Source of the DNA: Polaribacter sp. Hel_I_88
Lineage (GTDB): Bacteria > Bacteroidota > Bacteroidia > Flavobacteriales > Flavobacteriaceae
DNA length: 64,000 bases
NCBI RefSeq assembly: GCF_000687935.1
Contig: NZ_JHZZ01000001.1
Span: forward strand, 682,001 to 746,000
Reading direction: 5' to 3'
Every line of letters begins with the position of its first letter. Position 1 is the stretch's first letter. Made by a program: the position numbers and the translations under genes. The notes under the pieces are model-generated. The model searched no databases, was not told the DNA's origin, and saw only the letters and a list, made by a program, of their open reading frames with translations. Positions 1 through 7,842 of the stretch are shown here, piece by piece.

Positions 1-15
1 ACCCAAAAAGATCAT
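1..15 (-). CDS. 5' end of a gene leaving the left edge (partial)
   Basis: Only five codons (ATG ATC TTT TTG GGT) are visible on the minus strand. They are called because a good flavobacterial -7 element (TATCTTTG) lies 16 bases upstream of this ATG, and the neighbouring gene points the other way. The product cannot be named. The call depends on the promoter and could be wrong if the true start is further left. Confidence 0.35.
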
Positions 16-31
16 ATTTAAAATATGTTTG

Positions 32-39
32 CAAAGATA
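32..39 (-). promoter_or_regulatory. Bacteroidota -7 promoter element (TATCTTTG)
   Basis: The plus strand reads CAAAGATA, so the minus strand has TATCTTTG, a match to the TAnnTTTG -7 consensus of Bacteroidota sigma-A promoters. It would start transcription close to the ATG at position 15. The identical octamer precedes der and era in this window. No convincing TTG -33 box was seen. Confidence 0.45.
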
Positions 40-178
40 CTTTTTAACTTACTTTAGTGAGATGAACTTATTTTTTTTTTGTTAAAGAAACGTTATAATT
101 TTAATTTTTAAAATCTTAATTTTTAAAACGAGTTATTTTTAAGAACTTTGCAAGACTAATAAATAGTAAATCAATTCC

Positions 179-1372
179 TTGAATTTCTGTAAAAAAAGCG
201 AAAACGCACTTTTTTTTTCTTCTATTAATGAAATTCCAAATACTATTTGGGATGATCTTGATTGTGCAGAAAACAACTATTTTAGCAAAAAATTTTTAGC
301 TTCTGTTGAAAAAAATCACTCACAGATTAACTTTATCTATATTGTTTTAGTGGATGACAAAAAACAACCTAAAGCGTTTGCATCTATACAAATTGTTGAT
401 TTTTATTTAAATTCTGTTGATAATAAATTTGAAAATTTTACAAGCAAATTAAAAACGGTTGCTCGTAAACTGCATATTTTCCCCGATAAAAAACCTTTAA
501 AATTATTAATTTGTGGCAACACCTTTGTTAGTGGTGAACATGGTATTTTTATCAAACAAAATAATGATAAAAAAATAGTGATTAAAGAATTAGCAAAAGC
601 AATTTTACATTTTGTTACTGCTGATAAAAATCTAAAAATTGATGCATTCCTTCTCAAAGATTTTATAAATGAATCGCTTTTTATTGCTGACGAATTAAAA
701 GATTACAATTACAATCCTTTTTCTGTAGAACCTAATATGGTTTTGTATATAGCTAAAAATTGGCGAAATTTTGATGATTATTTAGCAGCTATGAAAACAA
801 AATTTAGAGTGAAGGCAAAAAAGGCTATTCAATTAAGTGCAACACTGCAAATTGAAAATGTAACTTTAGAAAATATCGACATTCAATTGCCAAAAATGAC
901 TGAATTGTACAAAAAAGTAGCTACAAACGCGGCTTTTAATTTGGGTGATTTCAACTTAGCTACCTACAAAGATTTTAAAGAAAAACTAGGCGAAAATTAT
1001 ATTCTAAAAACCTATTGGTTACAAGATAAAATGGTTGGTTTTATGTCTGGCATTATCAACCAAAATTCTTTGGACGCACATTTTGTAGGAATTGACTATC
1101 AACTAAATAGAGAGTTTGCTATCTATCAAAAAATGCTTTATGACTATATAGAAATCGCCATCGATAAAAACTTAAAAACAATTAATTTTGGGAGAACTGC
1201 AAGCGAAATTAAGAGTTCTGTTGGTGCAGAACCACAAGATTTAACCATGTATCTTCGTCATAAAAAAAGCATCACAAACAAAATTTTAAAACTATTTTTG
1301 CAACGTGTACAGCCTACACCTTTTCATCAACATTTTCCCTTTAAAACTTTAAACCCTCATGAAAAACAGTAA
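179..1372 (+). CDS. GNAT/FemAB-like acyltransferase (peptidogalycan-type)
   Basis: A soluble protein of about 397 residues resembling the GNAT-fold, DUF482/FemAB-like acyltransferases often labelled peptidogalycan biosynthesis proteins. The recognisable part is the C-terminal half: a basic stretch (KFRVKAKKA), a G-F-M-S-G strand, and near residue 340 the FGRTASEIKSSVGAEP segment typical of flavobacterial relatives. The start is TTG; stops lie in frame just upstream and no ATG fits, so it is the best available start. The last 14 bases overlap tesB, so the two are probably cotranscribed. The substrate is unknown. The fold assignment is from family resemblance only. Confidence 0.7.
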   Translation: MNFCKKSENALFFSSINEIPNTIWDDLDCAENNYFSKKFLASVEKNHSQINFIYIVLVDDKKQPKAFASIQIVDFYLNSVDNKFENFTSKLKTVARKLHIFPDKKPLKLLICGNTFVSGEHGIFIKQNNDKKIVIKELAKAILHFVTADKNLKIDAFLLKDFINESLFIADELKDYNYNPFSVEPNMVLYIAKNWRNFDDYLAAMKTKFRVKAKKAIQLSATLQIENVTLENIDIQLPKMTELYKKVATNAAFNLGDFNLATYKDFKEKLGENYILKTYWLQDKMVGFMSGIINQNSLDAHFVGIDYQLNREFAIYQKMLYDYIEIAIDKNLKTINFGRTASEIKSSVGAEPQDLTMYLRHKKSITNKILKLFLQRVQPTPFHQHFPFKTLNPHEKQ

Positions 1373-2225
1373 AGAACTTATAGAACTTTTAGATTTAACG
1401 AACTTAGAAAAAAATAAATTTTCTGGCGAAAGCGTAACTATTGGAAGTAAAATAGTTTTTGGCGGACAAGTTTTAGCGCAAGCTGTAAATGCTGCTTACA
1501 GAACAATTCCTGAAGATAGATTTTTACACTCACTACATTCTTATTTTTTAGAAGCTGGAGATTTAACAGTACCTATTGAGTATGATGTTGCTGAAATGAG
1601 AAATGGTGGAAGTTTTTCTACAAGGAGAGTTACTGCAAGCCAAAAAGGAAGAACTATTTTTATTTTGGCGGCTTCTTTTCATAAAAAAGAAGATGGTTTT
1701 GAGCATCAAACAGACATAAAACCTGAGATTAAACAACCTGAAGAATTGTTAAGTTGGGAAGAAATGGTTGTAAAGTTTGGTGACTTTTTACCAAAAAGAA
1801 TTTCATCTTTTTTAAGTATTGAAAGACCCATCGATTTTAAACCTGTTCATGTTCCGAATTCTTTAGAACCGAAAAATTTACCTGCAAAAGAGGAAGTTTG
1901 GTTTAAATTAAAAGGTGATATTCCAACAATGGATTTGCCATTGAAACATCAAATTTTAACCTATATTTCTGATTATAATGTTTTAAATGCAGCTTTTAAT
2001 CCGAATGCAAAAGATTATAATTTTGGCAATACTATGACAGCTAGTTTAGATCATTCTATGTGGTTTTTTAGAGATTTTGAATTTGATGACTGGATGCTTT
2101 TTTCAGCAGAGTCTCCAAATGCATTTGGTGCAAGGGGTTTGTGTAGGGGAAATATTTTTACAAGAGATGGTAAATTAGTGGCTTCTTTTGCACAAGAAGG
2201 GTTGATGAGACCTGTTAAAAAGTAG
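1359..2225 (+). CDS. tesB: Acyl-CoA thioesterase II
   Basis: A 288-residue double-hotdog thioesterase that hydrolyses acyl-CoA to free fatty acid and CoA in the cytoplasm. The N-terminal hotdog carries FGGQVLAQAVNAA and the SLHSYFLEAGD helix region. The C-terminal half carries SLDHSMWFF (the catalytic Asp region of E. coli TesB) and ends with SFAQEGLMR, which holds the catalytic Gln. Length matches the family. The start overlaps the upstream acyltransferase gene by 14 bases, which suggests translational coupling. A heptamer repeat tract begins directly after the stop codon. Confidence 0.93.
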   Translation: MKNSKELIELLDLTNLEKNKFSGESVTIGSKIVFGGQVLAQAVNAAYRTIPEDRFLHSLHSYFLEAGDLTVPIEYDVAEMRNGGSFSTRRVTASQKGRTIFILAASFHKKEDGFEHQTDIKPEIKQPEELLSWEEMVVKFGDFLPKRISSFLSIERPIDFKPVHVPNSLEPKNLPAKEEVWFKLKGDIPTMDLPLKHQILTYISDYNVLNAAFNPNAKDYNFGNTMTASLDHSMWFFRDFEFDDWMLFSAESPNAFGARGLCRGNIFTRDGKLVASFAQEGLMRPVKK

Positions 2226-2312
2226 TTAGTGGTTAGTGGTTAGTGGTTAGTGGTTAGTGGTTAGTGGTTAGTGGTTAGTGGTTAGTGGTTAGTGGTTAGT
2301 GGTTAGTGGTTA
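2226..2312. repeat. Heptanucleotide tandem repeat (TTAGTGG)x12
   Basis: Twelve perfect copies of TTAGTGG run from 2226 to 2309 and end in a partial TTA. The tract starts on the base after the tesB stop and ends 22 bases before the next ATG (2335). It therefore occupies nearly the whole intergenic space, where the promoter or leader of the SdpI-family gene should be. Perfect short repeats of this kind change copy number by slippage. Confidence 0.97.
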
Positions 2313-2334
2313 AATATTTTAAAAATAAAATACA

Positions 2335-2682
2335 ATGAGTTCATTTATATATGTTTTAACAACAAATGGAGTATTATTCCTAATAAGTGTTATTTTTTGG
2401 AAATTTCCGCCAAAAAAAATAAACAGACTTTATGGTTATAGAACTCCGAAAGCAATGCAAAATCAGCAAATTTGGGATTTTGCAAACACTACTTTTAATC
2501 AAACATTTTTAATGTATAGTGGCTTTTCCTTACTAGGAGGTTTGTTGTTAGCTAACTTTTCTGTGATAGAATTAACCTGGGAACCAATGGTTTTAGTAAT
2601 GCTATCGCTTGTTGTAAGCATTATAAAAACGGAACGCGCTTTGAATGATAATTTTTCAGATGAAGGAAAAAGGAAAAAGTAG
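2335..2682 (+). CDS. SdpI-family membrane protein
   Basis: A 115-residue integral membrane protein with three hydrophobic segments (about residues 4-24, 58-78 and 84-100). Between the first two is NRLYGYRTPKAMQNQQIWDF, close to the GYRTxxxMxNxxxW signature of the SdpI/YhfL family. SdpI of Bacillus gives immunity to the SdpC toxin, but most family members are uncharacterised and no toxin gene is visible here, so an immunity role is not claimed. The gene sits 22 bases behind a heptamer repeat array that may affect its expression. Confidence 0.75.
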   Translation: MSSFIYVLTTNGVLFLISVIFWKFPPKKINRLYGYRTPKAMQNQQIWDFANTTFNQTFLMYSGFSLLGGLLLANFSVIELTWEPMVLVMLSLVVSIIKTERALNDNFSDEGKRKK

Positions 2683-2683
2683 C

Positions 2684-3427
2684 CTATTTTTTCATAAACT
2701 TTTTGGTTATTGCTACATTATTAGCTCCTAAAATCTTTAAAAAATAAACTCCTTTAGACAGTTCTGAAATATCAATTGATTTTATATCGGTTGATTTTTT
2801 TAGTACTTCTCTTCCTTGAAAATCAATAATTGAAATTTCTGATAATACTATTGAAGCTGATTTCACATCAATATGAATAATATCTTTTGTAGGAGTTGGA
2901 TATAATAAAATTGATTTTTCGAAACTATTTTCTGCAACACTTAATACTTTTTGAGTAAAATAAAGTTTGTGGTTTTCATCAATCCATATTGATATTCCTT
3001 TTTTATCTTCTGTAAATTCATAGAAAACTTTATCAGTAGTTTCAGTATAAGTAATTTGCCCTTTAATTGGAAAAAAATAATCTAAGTCTTCATCTCCACC
3101 ACAATCAGATAGTGTTGTTGCTCCCCTTTGTATAACTTCTAAATAATTCTTAAAAATTTTATATGTAGCTTCAGTACCATTACAATAACCATTAATAATT
3201 GCCTCTAATTGATTTTCGTCAGCACTAAATTTAAATTCAACAAAAGGGATTTCTCTACTTGTATTTCCTGATGGATCATTAGGATTTTTTACATCTAATT
3301 CTTCAACTTGTCCATTTTTTACAAAGTGATTTAGTTCAAAAGTTTTGCCTTAAAATAGAATGGATATTTCTTGACAGTGTGTAGATACTGTAAAAAAGAA
3401 AACTAAGATGTAGAAAAGATTTTTCAT
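2684..3427 (-). pseudogene. T9SS type A sorting-domain protein, nonsense-interrupted
   Basis: A reading frame of 248 codons starts with a clear signal peptide (MKNLFYILVFFFTVSTHCQ), reaches an in-frame TAA at codon 26 (3352-3350), then stays open in the same frame to 2684. The part after the stop encodes a small secreted protein with a flavobacterial lipocalin-like look (SDCGG near the middle). It ends with a T9SS type A sorting domain: LYPTPTKDI, then KGVYFLKI and a basic tail. No frameshift is needed. The single stop separates signal peptide from cargo, so secretion should be lost. A fresh nonsense mutation or a sequencing error would look the same. Confidence 0.8.
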
Positions 3428-3471
3428 TTGAATTTTTATTTAAAAGTAAACATAAAAATCCAAAATAAAAA

Positions 3472-4623
3472 TTAGTCTAATTTAGTATAGTCTAAAACAA
3501 AATATAAAATAGTAAAAGGTAAAACTATACCTAAATAAGAAATATCAAAATAACTTTTATACAAAGCATTATCGAAACCAAATTTAAAACAAACGATTGC
3601 AAAACTAACAAAAAGTAAAATTGACAGTAAAATAAGCAAATAATAGACCTTTTCTTTTATTTTTAATCTTTTTAAAGCTATTAAAAATGGCAGTAGGATA
3701 AAAAGTATTTGCACAAATTTTGGCGTAAACTTTGTTTGATGATTAAATGGATTGTGCTCAATTATAGTTTCTGTATTTGGCAAATTTATAAGTATAGGCA
3801 AACAAATTACTATCGAAAAAATAGTAAAACCAACTATAAATTTCAGTTTAGTTTTTAGGTTAGAATCTAAAAAACCTCTAAACAAAAATAATGTTAAAGG
3901 AATAACTACAATGCCTCTTGTTAATACAAAGAACGCACAGAAAAATGACAATAAAAGAGGTTTTTTAAAATAATTATTTTTGAATTTATCATCCCAAAAA
4001 AATAAAAATAGAATCAGTAAAATAATATTACTCATCAAATCGCTTTTTGCAATGATTTCCCATAAATAAGAAGGAGACATCAGCAACAAAAAAAGAACAA
4101 TTACTTTTTTATGAATTGCTATTTTAGATTTGAAAAGAAAAAGGCTAATCAATAAAAATACAAAGGGTTGCAACAAACCAACATCGCCTAAAAAATAAAA
4201 AGGCAAGCCAATATAAAATAACGCTGGTAAATTAGAGGAAGTTTGCCCTAAATGATCTTTCATTCCATAAGGATATTCTCCGTTTAAAATGCTTGCTATA
4301 GTTACATCCATAGCAGACCACCTATCTGCATTTAAACTATTGCCATCAATATAAAAATTGATAAAAACAAACAGTAAAAAAACAACAAAACTTAGTCCTA
4401 AAACATAATAATTTGCCTTTTTTATCCTATTTATAATTGCACTAAACTTATTTAAATAAAATATTCCTAAAAAAACAATTACTAAATACATTAACAAAAC
4501 AAGGTATTTAGAGACAAAATCTTGTCTGTCAAAATATTTTAATACAAAAAAAGTATTTATCAATAGATAAAATACTAGCGCAACTTTATTCGTGTTTTTT
4601 ATTGATTTTAAGAAACTAATCAT
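3472..4623 (-). CDS. Polytopic membrane protein, possible GT-C glycosyltransferase
   Basis: A 383-residue protein with roughly ten hydrophobic segments and short polar loops. A soluble stretch after the third segment holds DRWSAMDVTIASILNGEYPY and a G-Q-T-S-S-N-L-P motif, which recalls the first periplasmic loop of GT-C type mannosyl/arabinosyltransferases. That link is inference; no family signature is certain. The gene lies 7 bases behind the TonB-dependent receptor gene and is probably the last gene of the porZ-recO-receptor operon. Confidence 0.6.
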   Translation of the reverse strand: MISFLKSIKNTNKVALVFYLLINTFFVLKYFDRQDFVSKYLVLLMYLVIVFLGIFYLNKFSAIINRIKKANYYVLGLSFVVFLLFVFINFYIDGNSLNADRWSAMDVTIASILNGEYPYGMKDHLGQTSSNLPALFYIGLPFYFLGDVGLLQPFVFLLISLFLFKSKIAIHKKVIVLFLLLMSPSYLWEIIAKSDLMSNIILLILFLFFWDDKFKNNYFKKPLLLSFFCAFFVLTRGIVVIPLTLFLFRGFLDSNLKTKLKFIVGFTIFSIVICLPILINLPNTETIIEHNPFNHQTKFTPKFVQILFILLPFLIALKRLKIKEKVYYLLILLSILLFVSFAIVCFKFGFDNALYKSYFDISYLGIVLPFTILYFVLDYTKLD

Positions 4624-4630
4624 AAATTAT

Positions 4631-7123
4631 TTAAAAATTAGCCATTAAAGAAACCGATAAATTTCTACCTGGAGAAGAAACTCCTGATGCAAATTCTATA
4701 TAATGTTCGTCTAAAATATTATCTAATCTAGCTTGTAAAGAAAGGTTTTTATTTACGGTATAACTTCCATTTATGCCAAAAGTCATCCAACTTGGGGTTC
4801 CATAAAACTTATCTACATCATTTGGCGCAGTTACATCTACAATGGGTGTTAACTCATGATTATCTATACCTTCAGTAAAGTTAAAATCTTCGATATCTTT
4901 TTTACTGTTGAATCTAAAAACGGCTCCTAATTCTATTTTATCTTTTGCATAATTAACTTCAAATTGTCCAAATAAAGGCGGAATTGAAGACATTGGTTCT
5001 TCAGTATCATAGGTTCTTCCTTTTGTATAAGTAATGAAACCTGATGTATTTATTGTTTTATAAATTTTACCCAAATAATTTAAAGTGTAGCCAAAAATGT
5101 ACGCATTTCCTTTATTTTGATTGTTTACAGCGTTTCCTAGTTCGCCATCAAATTCTACTTGTTTTATACTTCCATCAGCATTATATACAAAATCTCTTTG
5201 GATGTAATTGTCTAATAAAGTGTAATACATATTTGCTCCTAATCGAAATTTTCTATTATTAAAATATTTTAAAATTCCTATTTCTGCATTATAAGCAAAT
5301 TCTGGATCTACCATAATATTTGGCACAGTTACATTGCCTGCTTTTTCACGAACTCGACCAATATCATCTATATTTGGTGAACGAAAACCCGAAGATAAAA
5401 CACTATTTAATTGCCAATTTCTGGTTGGTTTATACACATACCCTAAAGTTGCAGTAACAGCAGAATTATTTCTACTTAACGTTAACGATTCGAAATCTAA
5501 AAAAGTTTCATCTACCCAAGTAGCATTTTTATTGGTGTTTGTAAATCGTAAACCTGTATTTAAAGTAGATTTTGCGTTTAAATCTTGTCTGTACCCAACA
5601 TAAACTGCTGATGTTAAAAAATTACTTCCTCCATCTGGATAACGTGATTGCACCTTGAAATCGTTGAAAAAACCAACAATTTCATTATCAACAATATGTA
5701 ACGTTTTACCAAAAGAATTTGAGCCAACATCATTATAGGCAACTTCAAAACCATAGGAAAGTATTCTAGTTTTATTTTCTGTTAAAGGCACAGAAAAATC
5801 ACCATTTACACTAAAAACATTAACGGTTTCTTCTCTATAAGACCTATCTAAACTCCCAAATTTACGTTGAATTCTACTTTCTTGTATGTTTTGATACGCT
5901 GTTGTAATTGTACCACTTTCTAGCCAGTTTTTATTTGGATTGATGAGTAGTTGAGACGACAATAAAAATCTTTTTTGAGGGCCATAATACCATTCTGCAA
6001 ATTTTAAGGAAGATGGATCTGTAAGATCTGTCAACTCATTTAAACGATCAAAACGTGGTATATCTGAAGATGTGGAATATTGTAAATTTATTTTTAAATC
6101 CGTATTTTTTGATAATGGAATGTAAAACTTTTGCAAAAAATCTGTTTGATTATATCCTGTATTTCTCAATAAATTAGGGTCTGAATTTAACGTAGGGTTT
6201 TCTGCATAATTACCATTTACATTCTCAGAATAATAAAATACTTTTCCCCAATCAGCAAAACCATGACGCCTATTTTCACCTGCTCTTAAATCACCAAAAT
6301 CTGAATATGAAATACTTGTAAAAGACGCCCAATTACTAAAACTTACTTCTGCAGAAACATTGGTTGTAATTTCTTGATTTACGGTTGAAAATCTTGAAAA
6401 TAATTCGCTTTGTACAATTGTTTCTTCCGATAATTTTGGTGTTTTTGTGTAATAATGAATTACACCACCCAAAGCATCACTTCCATAAATTACAGATGAG
6501 GGCCCGAAAATAACTTCTGTTTTATCTAATAAATTGGGTGATAATGTAATTGAGTTTTGTAAATGCCCTTTTCTGTAAATTGCATTGTTCATTCTAACAC
6601 CATCAACTACCAATAAAACTCGGTTAGATTCCATTCCACGAATTACAGGACTTCCTCCTCCAAACTGAGATTTTTGCACTTTAATTCCTGGAATGGCAGC
6701 CAATAAATCTGCGGATGTTTGTGGTGATATTTTTTGAATTTCTTTCGTATTTAAAACAGCTATCTGTTCTGCAATTCTCTTTGATTTTTCATCACTTTTA
6801 AAAGCAGAAATTACAACTTCATCCAACTCTTCAGATTCTTTTGTAAGATAAATTGTAAAATCTTTATTATTTAACGAAGATTTTTTGATTTTATATACTG
6901 CATAAGATAAATGAGAAAAAAAGATGATTTCGTAGTTTTTTATAGAAGAAATATCTATAAAACCATTATTATCAGTAGTTAAACTCACAGTATTTGCTTC
7001 ATTAAAAACAGTAACATTTTTAACTCCTTTACCTGTTTCTTCGTCTAAAACTTTAACTTTTTGCGCAAAAGAAATGGCACTTGTTACACAAATAAATACA
7101 AAAATTAAATTCTTCATCATCAA
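4631..7123 (-). CDS. TonB-dependent outer membrane receptor
   Basis: An 830-residue outer membrane receptor. Order of parts: signal peptide (to FAQ, about residue 21), a carboxypeptidase-regulatory-like beta domain (VLDEETGKGVKNVTVF), the plug (IPGIKVQKSQFGGGSPVIRG, then VDGVRMNNAIYR and IYGSDALGGVI), and a long beta-barrel ending in a terminal Phe. The plug text (RKGHLQNSITLSP) is like Bacteroidota haem/hemoprotein receptors of the HmuR group, so haem or another metal chelate is a plausible ligand, not a proven one. The start overlaps the end of recO by 4 bases (ATGA), indicating coupling in one operon. Confidence 0.9.
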   Translation of the reverse strand: MMMKNLIFVFICVTSAISFAQKVKVLDEETGKGVKNVTVFNEANTVSLTTDNNGFIDISSIKNYEIIFFSHLSYAVYKIKKSSLNNKDFTIYLTKESEELDEVVISAFKSDEKSKRIAEQIAVLNTKEIQKISPQTSADLLAAIPGIKVQKSQFGGGSPVIRGMESNRVLLVVDGVRMNNAIYRKGHLQNSITLSPNLLDKTEVIFGPSSVIYGSDALGGVIHYYTKTPKLSEETIVQSELFSRFSTVNQEITTNVSAEVSFSNWASFTSISYSDFGDLRAGENRRHGFADWGKVFYYSENVNGNYAENPTLNSDPNLLRNTGYNQTDFLQKFYIPLSKNTDLKINLQYSTSSDIPRFDRLNELTDLTDPSSLKFAEWYYGPQKRFLLSSQLLINPNKNWLESGTITTAYQNIQESRIQRKFGSLDRSYREETVNVFSVNGDFSVPLTENKTRILSYGFEVAYNDVGSNSFGKTLHIVDNEIVGFFNDFKVQSRYPDGGSNFLTSAVYVGYRQDLNAKSTLNTGLRFTNTNKNATWVDETFLDFESLTLSRNNSAVTATLGYVYKPTRNWQLNSVLSSGFRSPNIDDIGRVREKAGNVTVPNIMVDPEFAYNAEIGILKYFNNRKFRLGANMYYTLLDNYIQRDFVYNADGSIKQVEFDGELGNAVNNQNKGNAYIFGYTLNYLGKIYKTINTSGFITYTKGRTYDTEEPMSSIPPLFGQFEVNYAKDKIELGAVFRFNSKKDIEDFNFTEGIDNHELTPIVDVTAPNDVDKFYGTPSWMTFGINGSYTVNKNLSLQARLDNILDEHYIEFASGVSSPGRNLSVSLMANF

Positions 7124-7842
7124 CTAAAAATTGTTTCTAAAACTTGTAAAGATTTTGGTTTTCTAAAACTGTCCAAATGTAATTTAAAATACTCAATTAT
7201 CATTTGCAAAACCAACTGCCTTTCGTCTTTACTATAAGACACATTTTCTATTGTATCAAAATTTATGCCTAACAGCTTTTTAAATTGATAAAAATCATTT
7301 TTAAAAAGCACATTTTTATCAGCAGTGTTATTAGAGAAATTGCCTTCTAAAAGATTAAAACCAATTTTATCTTTTTGAGATGTATCAGGATAAAACCCTA
7401 AAAATCCAGTTAAATTTAATAAAAAAAGTAAGTGGAAATTTGCAATTTTATCATGTACATCTAACCAAGTAAAAGCAGTTTCTAAATAGCTGTATAATGT
7501 TTTATTTTGTTCTTCTTCTTGTATAGAACTCGCTAATATTTCTGATAAAAAAAACACCACAGATTGTTTAACAATATCTGTATGAATTGTTTTATAAGGA
7601 TTTACAACTTGTACTTCTTTAATAGCATTTAAAGTGCCTTTTGTATTGTGTTTTGCAATTATTTTTAGCTGGGTTAATGGCTGAAAATAAGCTGATTTTA
7701 TTCCTGTTTTTTTTGGTTTTAAAACGCCTCTTAACAAATAACTTTTTACACCTTCTTCTTCTGTGTAACATTTTACAATTAGGCTTGTATCGCCAAATTT
7801 TAGCGAACTTAAAACAATTGCTTTCGTATTTACAATGCCCAT
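7120..7842 (-). CDS. recO: DNA repair protein RecO
   Basis: A 240-residue RecO that, with RecF/RecR in the family's known role, loads RecA on SSB-coated DNA and anneals strands. The N-terminal OB fold is recognisable (MGIVNTKAIVLSSLKFGDTS, then YLLRGVLKPKK and FQPLTQL), followed by a helical domain with LNLTGFLGFYPD. The cysteine zinc site of some RecO proteins is absent. Its ATG shares a base with the porZ stop, and its stop overlaps the receptor start, so it sits in the middle of a tight operon. Confidence 0.92.
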   Translation of the reverse strand: MGIVNTKAIVLSSLKFGDTSLIVKCYTEEEGVKSYLLRGVLKPKKTGIKSAYFQPLTQLKIIAKHNTKGTLNAIKEVQVVNPYKTIHTDIVKQSVVFFLSEILASSIQEEEQNKTLYSYLETAFTWLDVHDKIANFHLLFLLNLTGFLGFYPDTSQKDKIGFNLLEGNFSNNTADKNVLFKNDFYQFKKLLGINFDTIENVSYSKDERQLVLQMIIEYFKLHLDSFRKPKSLQVLETIFS

